DNA of 64,000 nt. Source: Tannerella serpentiformis. Its GTDB lineage: Bacteria > Bacteroidota > Bacteroidia > Bacteroidales > Tannerellaceae. The notes beneath the pieces were generated by a model that worked only from the letters and a program-made list of their open reading frames with translations, made no database searches and was not told the origin of the DNA. The first letter of the stretch is position 1; each line of letters starts with the position of its first letter. Position numbers and translations under genes: made by a program. Shown here piece after piece: positions 16,254 to 26,663 of this stretch. The stretch covers positions 496,001-560,000 of the forward strand of contig NZ_CP028365.1 in assembly GCF_003033925.1 (NCBI RefSeq). Direction: 5' to 3'.

Positions 16254-17653
16254 TTTCGTTTACGTTGCTGGTAATCCAATGCACTGCGGACGAGTGCCTT
16301 GTACAGTAGCCGCCCCTGCTCCCTATAACCGGAGGCGCTGTAATGCACACGGTCGTGCGAGAAGAGTCCTTCGGCTTGCCACCGCTCGCACGAGCCTGCG
16401 CCGCCGGTCATGCCGTAGAGGTCGAAGCAGGCCAGACCCTCCCGCGCGGCATAATCGAGGATCGCCTCAGCGGCCTCACCGACGTGCACGTTGCGGGTAT
16501 AGCCCCGCGTGACGGTGGTCGTCGTGCGACGTTTCTTGCCCTTGGCCCGCCGAGTGACGGTGGTTCGCGCCGCGAGGTAGTTTTCGGCCGGAGTAGTGAG
16601 TACGATGGTCGTCAGGGGCATGTATCGCTGGGCCAGTCGCACGAAGCGGTCTACGCGCGTGATGAAATCGGAGGCCGAGAAGTGCGTGCCGTACGATTCG
16701 TTGGTGCCGAGCGAGATAATGAGTATGGCAGGCTCCAAGAGCGAGAGCTGGCGGACGAATCGCTCGGAGGTGTACTGCGAATAGGTGGCTCCGTTGCGAC
16801 CGATGGCGTGATAGACCACCCCGGGGCGCCCGTTGAAGAGCGAGAATCCGTAGTAGCAGCTCGCGCCCGTGACTGAGGTGGGAGCCTCACTGCGGCTGAC
16901 GCTCTGCAAACGGAGCTCGCGCACAGCCTCGGGCAGGAAGAAGCTATCCACCGTCAGGTCGGGCGCATAGGTATCCTTGCCCCAAGCCGTCCGCGCATTG
17001 CGGATCCCCTCCGGGAGCATGGGTCGGGCGTACTCTCCGCGGTACATCAGCACCTGCGTGAAGTCGTCGTCCGCCCCATTGACCGCGATCGTGAAGTCGA
17101 TCGTGGCGGCATCCGTCTGCAAGCCCATGCCGCCCAGCCCCCACGGCGTGCCCGACTGCGGACGCGTGCACCGCCCGACGCTCCAGCTCTTCACTTGCGA
17201 GAAAATACGATAGTCCGAGGGGCCATTTTCGCGTGCAGGCCGGTAAGGTGCGATCCATCCGCGGCCGGCATTGCCAAAGGTGCGCCGGAGCAGATTCATA
17301 GTCTCGTTCGTATAGAATCCGCCCTGGATATGGGAGTCGCCCAAGTGAGCGATAGGCAGTACGGTGTCTTTACCATTGTATAGGCTGAGCAGATTCTCCC
17401 AGAACTCGTCCAGCGTGTGCCTCGGATCAATGATGCGACAAAGCGAATCGACGGCAAACGTCATCGTGAGGTCGACCTGATCCGTCAGGGGGCTGGTCTT
17501 CTTCTTTTCGGGGGCAGCTTTTTCCGCTGCAAGGTTCCTGTTTTCAATCGGCGAATGCGGCCTTTCGGCCTGGGCTGCCGTAGCCATACATAAGCAGCAG
17601 AGCGCCGCCCAGAAAGGTGCCCTGTTAGCGCTGCGTTTTTTCCAGATTGTCAT
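16250..17653 (-). CDS. SGNH/GDSL-type exported hydrolase or acyltransferase (second of operon)
   Basis: The 467-residue protein has an N-terminal signal peptide (hydrophobic AALCCLCMATAAQA). The SGNH blocks are block I HLGDSHIQGG (about residues 103-112), block III-like ISLGTNES, and block V HDRVHYSASGY with the catalytic Asp-His pair. It is expected in the periplasm. The middle of the protein is a long insert, as in AlgX/PatB-like or CBM-containing SGNH proteins. The gene overlaps the next upstream SGNH gene by 29 bases and the MBOAT gene by four, which indicates tight coupling. Confidence 0.87.
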   Translation of the reverse strand: MTIWKKRSANRAPFWAALCCLCMATAAQAERPHSPIENRNLAAEKAAPEKKKTSPLTDQVDLTMTFAVDSLCRIIDPRHTLDEFWENLLSLYNGKDTVLPIAHLGDSHIQGGFYTNETMNLLRRTFGNAGRGWIAPYRPARENGPSDYRIFSQVKSWSVGRCTRPQSGTPWGLGGMGLQTDAATIDFTIAVNGADDDFTQVLMYRGEYARPMLPEGIRNARTAWGKDTYAPDLTVDSFFLPEAVRELRLQSVSRSEAPTSVTGASCYYGFSLFNGRPGVVYHAIGRNGATYSQYTSERFVRQLSLLEPAILIISLGTNESYGTHFSASDFITRVDRFVRLAQRYMPLTTIVLTTPAENYLAARTTVTRRAKGKKRRTTTTVTRGYTRNVHVGEAAEAILDYAAREGLACFDLYGMTGGAGSCERWQAEGLFSHDRVHYSASGYREQGRLLYKALVRSALDYQQRKRK

Positions 17654-19064
17654 ATAGCGTTTTCTCTAAAATGATTGCGTCGTAGAGGGCATTGGCCAAT
17701 TCGCGGCCACCCTGAAAACTGAGGTGTGTATAATCCTTGGCCGCCCAATTGCGCTTCACGTAATTGACCATGCCATCCTCTCCGCCCATCGCCTCGTAAA
17801 CGTCCCAGAAGGCTACTCCCGCCTCGAGGGCCGCCTCACGTTGCGCGCGGCGAAGATTCTTCACGGCCGACATCGTGTGGCGCTCTCCGCCGACCACTTT
17901 ACTGCGGTCCGAGACACCCAAAAGCAGCACGTCGGCCCCTGGGAAACAGGTGCGGATATGTTTAATGATGGCCACCATCCGGTCTCGGTAGAAGCCATAG
18001 TCCTTCGTTCGTTCGACGGCCACATTCAGGCCGTATTGGATCACGATCAGGTCGTAGGGGCGTATGCCCTGCAACGCTTGGCAGCGCGCTACGTCCAAGT
18101 TTTCCAGCGGCAAACCGGAATTACCTCGCAAAGCAAAATTGTCCACTACCACTCCACGGTCATCCTCTAACGCAATGCCCAACGCTTGCAACCCTTGCGC
18201 ATGTGTAAAGGCCAATTTGCCCTCCGTAAAGGAGCCCTTCGCCACATATTGCCCCACGCCGTCGGTCTCTGGGAGGCGCGCAGTGAATGTATCCCGCCCC
18301 TCGTTGCATATCCAGCGGAGGTCTGTCGCTCGATTGCTTGTGTAGAGGAACTTGAGGGTACCGACACTCTTCAAGTGGGGCATATAGTCGGTCGTTTCGA
18401 AGGCTATTGTCGGGGCATCGTTCGCGGCATCGAACAGGAGGCAAGAAAGGAGGTACTTCGGCTTACGGTCGGAGAGTATGGAGCGCGTCGTCCACCCCTT
18501 AGAGCGCAGTCGGACAGTCGGGCGAAACTGTGCCACCTGCGATGACACCGGCACAAAGCCTACGCCTCGGCCACCAAATCGCGCTTGCATCCGCTCGCGG
18601 AAGTCGGCCGTGAGGATGTCACCCTCGATGAAGGAGTCGCCGAGGAACGCCACGCGGACGGGTCGGCCTAACGTGCTGATACCGTTCAGCGCAGCGAAGA
18701 ATCGCCGCAGTCCGATGTGCCCCACGGAAAAGTCTTCGACGACTGCCTTGAGCGTATCGCCCCGCAATTGAGCCATGATGGCCCTATACATCGAGTCACG
18801 GTACGCCAAACGTTCACGGTCGGCTGCACTCAACCCCGTGGAGTCGCCGCGCAACAGTACGGAGTCGGCTCTGGAGAGGTTGCTGTCCTCGTCTTCATCC
18901 TCGCTCCCGACTCTAAGGTCGGAGAGCATATCCATTTTCTTTATGCTTAGGCCAAACAACTCGTCTGGCAACATGTAGAGCGCCAGACAGGCCGCTGCTG
19001 TTACCAGCAGGATCAGTACCAACTGCCCGGAGCGATCATTATTCTCTTGTCCCATTCTTTCCAA
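17625..19064 (-). CDS. SGNH/GDSL-type membrane-anchored protein (first of operon)
   Basis: The 479-residue protein has one N-terminal membrane segment (about residues 15-32, LVLILLVTAAACLALYML) and an acidic, disordered linker. An SGNH domain follows, with block I FLGDSFIEGD, a block-III-like VIQYGLNVA and block V KDYTHLSFQGG. It probably faces the periplasm and works with the second SGNH protein and the MBOAT pump. Codon 1 (19064) lies very close to the -7 element at 19076-19083. Methionine 4 (19055) would leave a more normal leader, so either start is possible. Confidence 0.85.
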   Translation of the reverse strand: MERMGQENNDRSGQLVLILLVTAAACLALYMLPDELFGLSIKKMDMLSDLRVGSEDEDEDSNLSRADSVLLRGDSTGLSAADRERLAYRDSMYRAIMAQLRGDTLKAVVEDFSVGHIGLRRFFAALNGISTLGRPVRVAFLGDSFIEGDILTADFRERMQARFGGRGVGFVPVSSQVAQFRPTVRLRSKGWTTRSILSDRKPKYLLSCLLFDAANDAPTIAFETTDYMPHLKSVGTLKFLYTSNRATDLRWICNEGRDTFTARLPETDGVGQYVAKGSFTEGKLAFTHAQGLQALGIALEDDRGVVVDNFALRGNSGLPLENLDVARCQALQGIRPYDLIVIQYGLNVAVERTKDYGFYRDRMVAIIKHIRTCFPGADVLLLGVSDRSKVVGGERHTMSAVKNLRRAQREAALEAGVAFWDVYEAMGGEDGMVNYVKRNWAAKDYTHLSFQGGRELANALYDAIILEKTLYDNLEKTQR

Positions 19065-19075
19065 AAAAGCGGGGC

Positions 19076-19083
19076 CAAAGGTA
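19076..19083 (-). promoter_or_regulatory. -7 element (TACCTTTG) for the SGNH-SGNH-MBOAT operon
   Basis: A perfect minus-strand match 11 bases before codon 1 of the first operon gene, predicting a very short or absent leader. Confidence 0.65.
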
Positions 19084-19406
19084 GACGCAGTTTTGAGAAG
19101 CCGTTTTGAATTTATTGGGTGATTGTTTCATGGAGGTGTTTGAGTGGATCTTTCTCCTTTCTTGCTTCGGGCCTATCGAGGCCTGTTTCTGCCCTTTTGT
19201 TCCCTCATTAATCCTCACATAGCTCGCTATGCTCGTCTCATGATGAAACAAAATCATCAGAAATATGCTCTAGGGTAGCCTCCGAAATAAATTCCAAACA
19301 GCTTCTGATCCCCTAAAGGCCCGCCGCACGAACATCCATGAAGAGTGCCTCCTCTTCACGCGGCGAGGGGACGGACCCCTACGAGGAAAAATGGGCCGAA
19401 GAGGAA
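19084..19406. other. Intergenic region between divergent operons
   Basis: About 320 bp without a supported gene. It is less GC-rich than the flanking genes up to about 19300, and no repeat array is visible here. Confidence 0.4.
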
Positions 19407-19414
19407 TACCTTTG
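19407..19414 (+). promoter_or_regulatory. -7 element (TACCTTTG) for the alpha-2-macroglobulin gene
   Basis: A perfect match about 90 bp upstream of the chosen start codon at 19505. Confidence 0.65.
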
Positions 19415-19504
19415 TAAACCCTCACAGAGAGGGAGTCCGCTCTCCATTCCCTGGCAAGAACTCATAAAAACATGCTCATACATAACATATCAACAAGTGA
19501 CTCT

Positions 19505-22500
19505 ATGAAACGGATATTTCTACTGATGACGATCGCGACAGTGGCTTGGGCCATCGTGTCGTGCCGGTCAAACCAAGATCTTACCCCTTCCATCGAATTT
19601 GCGCCCTACATCTCTGCCTATACGGGGGGTGTCATCGGCTCGGATGGGACGATACGCATCGAATTGACCGAAGAACAACAGATTGTACAGATGGGCGAGG
19701 AAGTGAAGGACGATCTCTTCGACTTTTCTCCTGGTCTGAAAGGCAAAACGTATTGGGTCAACAGTCGCACGATTGAGTTCGTGCCTGATTCTGGGCAATT
19801 ACGCCCGGGGACACTCTACAATGCGACCTTCCGCTTGGGGCGTGTGATGAAAGTGGAGAAGAAACTGGATGCGTTTCGCTTCTCCTACCGCGTACAAGCG
19901 CGTGACTTTACGGCGCGCATCACCTCAACCGACATCACAGCCTCGGCCCCGGACCGCGTGACCGTGTGCGGCGAGCTTAGACTGAGCGAAGCGCCCAAGG
20001 CGGATGAGGTCGCGAAGATGGTGACGGCCAAACATGACGGCGATAAGCCCAAGGTGACGGTCACAAGGACGGAAGACGCCCGGGTGTACCGCTTCACCGT
20101 CTCGGAAGTCGCCAAAAAAGAGGCCGACACGGAACTCCCAGTGACGATAGACGGCAGCCCTTTCGGCGCAGACCATAAGGAGACGCTCCGAGCTACCATC
20201 CCGGGCACGAAACCCCCTTTCAAGTTGATGCAAGCCGAGATGATCGACGAGCCGGAGAGTGGCGTCTGCCTGACCTTCTCCGCCCCCGTCTCCACGACGC
20301 AAGATGTGAACGGTTTAGTCACTCTCCGGGCTGGCGAAGGGGGATCTGACGGCGCTGTATCCTACACCTGTCAGGTGCAAGACAACAAAGTGCGACTTTT
20401 CTTCGAGCGGCGGAGCGATTTGAAGGCTGTCGCCATCGAGGTAGACGGTGCGCTGCGCAGCATGGCGGGTGATGCCTTGACGGCTTCCTCGTCCGTGCGG
20501 CTGGAGGTGAAATCGCTCAATCCGCAGGTCGAATTCCTGTCCGAGGGGACGATTATGCCGAACGCGGAGCAGCTCATTTTGCCTTTCCGAGCCGTAAATC
20601 TCTATGCGGTAGACCTAAAAATTATCCGCATTTTCGAGCGTAACGTCCTGACCTTCTTACAGGACAACTCGCTCGAGGCTTCCTCCTCGTCAGAACTCCG
20701 GCGGACGGGTCGACTCGTCTATCGCAAGATGCTCAGACTCGACAACGACGCCACGAAAGACATTCACAACTGGGATAATTACTTCATCGACCTCAGCAAA
20801 CTCATTCGTCAGGAACCGGGAGCCATCTACCGCGTCGTGCTTTCGTTTAAGCGCGAGTATTCAGCTTATCCCTGCGACAGCGTCGAGGGTGGTGCGCGAA
20901 ATTTAGGCCCTGCTGGCATGACGCGACTGGATGAAAACGAGTTGGGAGAGGCAGACGAGGCCACGTGGGACAAGCCACAAACCTATTACTCCGACGGCGC
21001 AGACATCGATTGGGATACTTACCAGTGGGAAGAGCGCGACAATCCGTGCTCGGCCAGTTATTATATATCGTCAGACCGTATGGCGGCCACGAACGTACTT
21101 GCCTCGAACTTAGGGCTTATCGTCAAGGCCAATGCGAATAATACGCTCTGGGTAGCAGTCTCTAATTTGATCGATACGAAGCCTTTGTCGGGCGTAGAAG
21201 TGACGGTTTACAACTTCCAACTGCAACCCATCGGCAGCGCAAAGACCGACGAAAATGGCTTTGCCGAAATCAAGACGAAAAATAAGCCCTTCGCCCTCGT
21301 GGCTACCGCTTCGGACAAGCAAAAAGGCTACCTCCGACTCGTGGACGGGGAGGAAAACATGCTTAGCCGCTTCGACATTGGCGGCAAAGAGACTGAACGC
21401 GGACTGAAAGGCTTCATCTACGGCGAGCGTGGCGTATGGCGGCCCGGTGACACCCTCCACGTGACCTTCATGATGGAAGATCGCGAAAAACGTATCCCTC
21501 AAAATCATCCCGTTTCGATAGAGATCTTCAATCCGCGTGGCCAATTCTACACGAAACAGATCTCCGTCAGTGGTGTGAATGGCATGTATGTTTTCCATAT
21601 CCCCACCCGACCGGATGACCCTACCGGACTTTGGAACGCTTACGTGAAAGTAGGCGGTGCCAGCTTCCATAAGGCGCTGCGGATCGAAACCGTAAAGCCC
21701 AATAGGCTCAAAATCAACCTTACGCTGCCCGGTCAAATCTTGCAAGTGTCCCCGCTGCCGGTGCCGATGAACCTTGAATCGGCCTGGCTGACCGGTGCCG
21801 TGGCGCGTGGGCTAAAAGCTAAGGTGGAGATGTCCCTCACGAAGGTGCCGACGCAATTCAAAGGCTACGAAAAGTACACCTTCGACAATCCCGCAGCGGC
21901 ATTCACCTCCGGTACGACCGATCTTTTTGACGGCGCACTGAGTGATGTGGGAAAAGCATCCTTCCTCGCCAACCTGCCTACGGCATCTGATGCACCTGGC
22001 ATGCTGCAAGCCAACCTCACTTGCCGAGTCTTTGAACCTGGAGGTGACGCAAGTCTCTTCACGCAGAGCATTCCATTCTCTCCTTTCCCCGTTTACGTCG
22101 GCGTCAAGCTGGGCAATTTCGACCAAGGTCAGACCCTTGAGACGGATCGGGATCACCACTTCGAGGTAGTCACCCTCTCGCCCGATGGCAAGCCTCTTAA
22201 CCGCCAAGGACTGGAATACAAGATCTACAAAGTGAACTGGAGCTGGTGGTGGGAGCATGACGACGAGACGTTTGCCTCTTATCTCAACAACGCATCTATC
22301 GTCCCCGTCGCGGCGGGAACAATCAACACGGTGGGAAGCGGCAAAGCCGTGATCCCCTTCCGAGTCAACTATCCTGAATGGGGTCGCTATTTGGTGTATA
22401 TCAAGGATCGCGAGGGTGGACATGCCACGGGCGGCACGATTTACGTGGATTGGCCCGAATGGCGCGGTCGCTCGAACAAATCTGACCCTAACGGCATCAA

Positions 22501-25126
22501 AATGTTGGCCTTCGCGCTCGATAAATCGTCTTACGAGGTGGGTGAAACGGCCACCGCCATCATTCCTGCCTCTACCGGCGGACGCGCATTGGTCGCCATT
22601 GAAAATGGTACGGAAGTGCTCCATCGTGAATGGGTCAACATGGCCGCCTCGGGCGATACGAAATACAGTTTTAAGGTCACCGAGGGCATGGCGCCCAATG
22701 TCTACCTCCACATTACCCTCATCCAGCCTTACGCACAGACTGCTAACGATCTGCCGATCCGTATGTATGGCGTGATGCCCGTCTTCGTGACCCATAAAAA
22801 TTCCATCCTGAAGCCCTTGATCGTCATGCAAGATGTGTTGAGGCCCGAAGCGGACTTCACTGTGCAAGTCAAAGAGCAATCAGGCCGCCCGATGACCTAC
22901 ACGCTGGCTATTGTGGACGATGGACTCCTCGACCTGACCAATTTTCAGACTCCCGACCCCTGGAATACCTTCTACGCCCGCGAGGCGCTCGGTATTCGCA
23001 CCTGGGATATGTACGATTTCGTCATGGGCGCCTATGCCGGCCGTCTGGGATCCCTCTTCAGCGTCGGGGGCGACGAGTCTCTGCGCCCAGTAGAGTCAAA
23101 AGCGAACCGGTTTAAGCCTGTCGTGAAGTTCCTTGGGCCTTTCGCGCTGAAGAAGGGAGAAACACAGACGCATAAGCTCAAACTTCCGCCTTATATCGGA
23201 TCTGTTCGCGTCATGGTAGTGGCCGGACAGGAAGGGGCGTACGGACGTGCCGAAAAAAGGGTGGCTGTGCGTGCGCCGTTGATGGTTCTTTCGTCTTTGC
23301 CTCGCGTCGTGAGCACGGATGAGGAAATTCTTTTCCCGGTGAATGTCTTTGCGATGGAGAGCGGCGTGAAAAATGTGACCGTGAAAGTGGAAACCACGGG
23401 CAAGTTGCGACTTACTGAAGGCTCCAGCCAGTCCGTCACGTTCGCGGCACCTGGCGATAAACCCGTGTTTTTCAAGCTCCGATCGGGTCTGACCACTGGC
23501 ATTGAACGCATAGTCGTCACCGCTACCGGCGGCGGACACTCCTCCAAGGAAACGATCGAAATCGGCGTCCGCAATCCCAATCCCCCCATCGTAAGGATCG
23601 ACAGCCGCCTCATCGCTGCGGGATCCACCGGTCTCTTGACCTATCAAACGGGCTTCGGCGGATCATCCGAGGGCTGGGCAAGCCTCGAAGTGGCTCGCAT
23701 ACCCTCTCCCAACCTCAGCAGATGCCTCGATTTTCTCAGCGATTACCCTCATTACTGCACAGAACAGGTCACTTCTGCCGCCTTACCCCTTCTTTACGTC
23801 GGTGCTTTCCGAGAATTGGATAAGCGCGAGGCTGATGCCATCCGTGAAAACGTCCGCCGCGCCGTCCAAGACCTTTACAGCCGACAATTACCCGGCGGTG
23901 CCTTCACGTATTGGCCTGGTGGCTTGCAAGAAGACGAGTGGGCGACCTCGTACGTGGGCACTTTCCTCGTTTTAGCCCGCGAAAAAGGCTACGAGGTGAA
24001 TGCTGGCGCACTGAATCGGTGGAAATCGTACCAGCGACGGGCTGCACAGGGGTGGAGGCCGGCCGCCAAGGCGCCTTCACGCTTTGCTATCGACCAGGGA
24101 GACCTTGTCCAGGCTTACCGACTCTATGCCTTGGCCTTAGCAGGTGCTCCCGAGCTGGGCGCGATGAACAGATTGCGTGAGAGTCGCACACTTTCGATGC
24201 AGGCACGGTGGCGTCTCGCCGCAGCGTATGCTTTGGCGGGCAAGCCGAACATAGCTAACGAATTAATATTCAGAATTCCCCTCGCGGTGGCGACTTACGA
24301 TTGGAGCAATCCGACGTACGGGTCGCCGGAGCGTGATCAAGCCATGATATTAGAGGCGCTCGTGCTGATGGGGCGTGATCGGGAGGCGTTCGAGCAGGCT
24401 CGACGCGTGTCGCAAAGCCTTACCACGTCGCAAGAGTTCGCTACCCAGTCCACGGCTTACGCCCTCTTGGCCTTAGGAAGACTGGCCGAACGCACGTCGG
24501 GCAGCCTTCAGTTCGATTGGAGCCTAAACGGCGGCAAGCAACCGACAGTCAACAGTCAGCGGACCCTCTTCCGCAGCCAGTTGCCCACCTTCCCGCCCGT
24601 AGGACTCGTCTCCGTCAAGAATAACGGCAAGGGTCAGCTCTATGTAAGCCTCACCACGAAGATGATACCCCTTCGCGACTCCCTGCCAGCCATCTCCGAA
24701 GGCCTCCGCATGGAAGTCACCTATACAGATAGGTCCGGGCGTGCCCTCTCGGTGGATCGTCTGCCGCAAGGAACCGATCTCGTGGCCGTGGTCAAGGTAT
24801 CTAACCCCTCGGCGGTGTCCGACTACACCAATCTAGCCCTTACCCAGATCATACCCTCCGGTTGGGAGATCTACAACGAGAGGCTTATCACGCCGGAAGA
24901 CGTCGAGTCGGGCGCCTCAGCCACATCCTACACGTATAGAGACATCCGCGACGACCGCGTACTGACCTACTTCGACCTCAAGAGAGGCGAGACGAAAACG
25001 TTCCGCGTACGATTGCAAGCCTCATACGCCGGATCATTCATTCTACCCGCCATCCGTTGTGCAGCCATGTACGCCCCCGGCGTGCAAGCCCGCACCCGTG
25101 CCAGTCGCGTAGTCGTAGAGCGATAA
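19505..25126 (+). CDS. Bacterial alpha-2-macroglobulin family lipoprotein (thioester type)
   Basis: This start gives 1873 residues and a clear lipoprotein signal (MKRIFLLMTIATVAWAIVSC, Cys20). An in-frame ATG 33 bases upstream would add 11 residues in front of the signal and is less likely. The body has the MG-domain series of bacterial A2M, including the MG2-like FIYGERGVWRPGDTLHVTF, and the thioester motif CTEQ at about Cys1418, followed by an alpha-helical toroid-like segment and a receptor-binding-like end. Such proteins trap foreign proteases near the cell surface. Many bacterial A2M genes sit next to pbpC; none is seen here. A hairpin terminator follows. Confidence 0.93.
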   Translation: MKRIFLLMTIATVAWAIVSCRSNQDLTPSIEFAPYISAYTGGVIGSDGTIRIELTEEQQIVQMGEEVKDDLFDFSPGLKGKTYWVNSRTIEFVPDSGQLRPGTLYNATFRLGRVMKVEKKLDAFRFSYRVQARDFTARITSTDITASAPDRVTVCGELRLSEAPKADEVAKMVTAKHDGDKPKVTVTRTEDARVYRFTVSEVAKKEADTELPVTIDGSPFGADHKETLRATIPGTKPPFKLMQAEMIDEPESGVCLTFSAPVSTTQDVNGLVTLRAGEGGSDGAVSYTCQVQDNKVRLFFERRSDLKAVAIEVDGALRSMAGDALTASSSVRLEVKSLNPQVEFLSEGTIMPNAEQLILPFRAVNLYAVDLKIIRIFERNVLTFLQDNSLEASSSSELRRTGRLVYRKMLRLDNDATKDIHNWDNYFIDLSKLIRQEPGAIYRVVLSFKREYSAYPCDSVEGGARNLGPAGMTRLDENELGEADEATWDKPQTYYSDGADIDWDTYQWEERDNPCSASYYISSDRMAATNVLASNLGLIVKANANNTLWVAVSNLIDTKPLSGVEVTVYNFQLQPIGSAKTDENGFAEIKTKNKPFALVATASDKQKGYLRLVDGEENMLSRFDIGGKETERGLKGFIYGERGVWRPGDTLHVTFMMEDREKRIPQNHPVSIEIFNPRGQFYTKQISVSGVNGMYVFHIPTRPDDPTGLWNAYVKVGGASFHKALRIETVKPNRLKINLTLPGQILQVSPLPVPMNLESAWLTGAVARGLKAKVEMSLTKVPTQFKGYEKYTFDNPAAAFTSGTTDLFDGALSDVGKASFLANLPTASDAPGMLQANLTCRVFEPGGDASLFTQSIPFSPFPVYVGVKLGNFDQGQTLETDRDHHFEVVTLSPDGKPLNRQGLEYKIYKVNWSWWWEHDDETFASYLNNASIVPVAAGTINTVGSGKAVIPFRVNYPEWGRYLVYIKDREGGHATGGTIYVDWPEWRGRSNKSDPNGIKMLAFALDKSSYEVGETATAIIPASTGGRALVAIENGTEVLHREWVNMAASGDTKYSFKVTEGMAPNVYLHITLIQPYAQTANDLPIRMYGVMPVFVTHKNSILKPLIVMQDVLRPEADFTVQVKEQSGRPMTYTLAIVDDGLLDLTNFQTPDPWNTFYAREALGIRTWDMYDFVMGAYAGRLGSLFSVGGDESLRPVESKANRFKPVVKFLGPFALKKGETQTHKLKLPPYIGSVRVMVVAGQEGAYGRAEKRVAVRAPLMVLSSLPRVVSTDEEILFPVNVFAMESGVKNVTVKVETTGKLRLTEGSSQSVTFAAPGDKPVFFKLRSGLTTGIERIVVTATGGGHSSKETIEIGVRNPNPPIVRIDSRLIAAGSTGLLTYQTGFGGSSEGWASLEVARIPSPNLSRCLDFLSDYPHYCTEQVTSAALPLLYVGAFRELDKREADAIRENVRRAVQDLYSRQLPGGAFTYWPGGLQEDEWATSYVGTFLVLAREKGYEVNAGALNRWKSYQRRAAQGWRPAAKAPSRFAIDQGDLVQAYRLYALALAGAPELGAMNRLRESRTLSMQARWRLAAAYALAGKPNIANELIFRIPLAVATYDWSNPTYGSPERDQAMILEALVLMGRDREAFEQARRVSQSLTTSQEFATQSTAYALLALGRLAERTSGSLQFDWSLNGGKQPTVNSQRTLFRSQLPTFPPVGLVSVKNNGKGQLYVSLTTKMIPLRDSLPAISEGLRMEVTYTDRSGRALSVDRLPQGTDLVAVVKVSNPSAVSDYTNLALTQIIPSGWEIYNERLITPEDVESGASATSYTYRDIRDDRVLTYFDLKRGETKTFRVRLQASYAGSFILPAIRCAAMYAPGVQARTRASRVVVER

Positions 25127-25171
25127 AGAAGCGGAGAGATAGGTCGATACACCCGCCTGATTCTATGTCGC

Positions 25172-25207
25172 AAACGGCATCTTCCGAGAGGAGGTGCCGT
25201 TTTTTTG
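25172..25207 (+). terminator. Terminator after the alpha-2-macroglobulin gene
   Basis: AACGGCA and TGCCGTT arms around a short loop, followed by seven T. Confidence 0.82.
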
Positions 25208-25332
25208 TACCGTTCCCTTACGTTTAGATCGTTATGCCCCCAAAACGCGATACGTTTTCAGATTATACGATCGTTATATCCCAAAAACGTGATGCGTTTT
25301 GCGCATTCGCCATCCTTTGGATGACGTCCGGT

Positions 25333-25353
25333 GGGGCGTATGCAATACGCCCC
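25333..25353. repeat. Dispersed palindrome GGGCGTATGCAATACGCCC (first copy of this form)
   Basis: Copies of this form or its inverse (GCGTATTGCATACGC) start near 25333, 25838, 25903, 26300, 26364, 26701, 26844, 26911, 27013, 30543, 30607, 60851 and 61470. Variants at 13304, 14479 and 14577 give sixteen in the window. Most are followed or preceded by CTAC/GTAG. All are intergenic. Confidence 0.9.
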
Positions 25354-25394
25354 TACGTAGGACCCCAAAAAATCAATGCGTTTTCTATTTTCAT

Positions 25395-25635
25395 CATGTA
25401 CCCGGTTAACTTCCCCGGCCTCGGCAGAGGCCTTGATTTTCTTTTGCCTTCTTTTCTTGTATCAAGACAAGGCCCCTACCGGGGCAGGGAAGTTTTTCTC
25501 GGTACATTTTTAAGATCAATCATGTACCCGGTCAACTTCCCCGGCCTCGGTAGAGGCCTTGATTTTCTTTTGCCTTCTTTTCTTTCATCAAGGAAAGAAA
25601 AGAAGGTAGGGGCATGGGGGCAAAGCCCCCGATTT
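25395..25635. repeat. Composite hairpin elements, two copies, 126-bp step
   Basis: CATGTACCCGGT begins at 25395 and 25521, 126 bp (3 x 42) apart. Each copy has a GGCC-rich stem (GGCCTCGGCAGAGGCC type), TTGATTTTCTTTTGCCTTC, and a TTTTCTT stem. The second copy ends in a complete CTTTTCTTTCATCAAGGAAAGAAAAG palindrome and a GGGGCAAAGCCCC stem. Confidence 0.87.
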
Positions 25636-26104
25636 TTATGCCCCAAGATCAATATATCCGGAAAATGTGATCCGTTTTCGGATTATTAGATCGTTATATC
25701 CGAAAAATGAACCGCGTTTCCATCATTCATCGAATATGAATCTCCAAAACGTGACGCGTTTTCGGATTGTTAGATCGTTATAATCTGAAAAACTGACACG
25801 TTTTGCGCATTCGCCATCCTTGGGATGGCGTTTGGTTGGGCGTATGCAATACGCCCCTACATGGGATCTCAAAAAATCAACGCGTTTTCTGATAACACGG
25901 TAGGGGCGTATTGCATACGCCCCACAAACGTTCCATCTATGGATCTAATAACCTAAAAACGTGATGCGTTTCCATCATTCATCGAATATAAATCTCCAAA
26001 ACGTGATGCGTTTTCTGGTTATTAGATCCTTATATCCCGAAAACGTATCACGTTTTCCACATTCATCATCATTAAAATGGTATTCGGTGTAGCGTATTCT
26101 TCTT

Positions 26105-26200
26105 GCCTCTACCTTCTTTTCTTGTCTTGATACAAGAAAAGAAGGCAAAAGAAAATCAAGGCCTCTACCGAGGTCGGGGAAGATGGCCGGATACATGATG
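26105..26200. repeat. Composite hairpin element in inverse orientation
   Basis: CTTTTCTTGTCTTGATACAAGAAAAG palindrome, then AAAAGAAAATCAAGGCCTC, a GGCCTC/GAGG(T)C stem and GGCCGGATACATGATG. A near-identical copy is at 26570-26663, also flanked by AAAACG palindromes 168 bp apart. Confidence 0.87.
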
Positions 26201-26569
26201 GAAATAGAAAACGTGACGCGTTTTGGGATTATATGATCGTTATATCCTGAAAAATTGACGCGTTTCGTGCATTCGCCATCCTTGGGATGGCGTCCGGTAG
26301 GGCGTATGCAATACGCCCCTACATGAGATCTCAAAAAATCAATATGTTTTCCGGTAACACGGTAGGGGCGTATTGCATACGCCACACAAACGTTCTATCT
26401 ATGGAACGAATATCCTAAAAACGTGATGCGTTTCTATCATTCATTGAATATGAACACCAAAAACGTGATGCGTTTTCTGGTTATTAGATCCTTATATCCC
26501 GAAAACGTATCACGTTTTCGACATTCATCATCATTAAAATGGTATTCGGCGAAGCGTATTCATCATGCC

Positions 26570-26663
26570 TCTACCTTCTTTTCTTGTCTTGATACAAGAA
26601 AAGAAGACAAAAGAAAATCAAGGCCTCTGCCGAGGCCGGGGAAGATGGCCGGGTACATGATGA
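26570..26663. repeat. Composite hairpin element in inverse orientation, further copy
   Basis: Same structure as 26105-26200, with perfect GGCCTCTGCCGAGGCC stem. The flanking lattice palindromes start at 26502 and 26670, exactly 168 bp apart. Confidence 0.87.
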
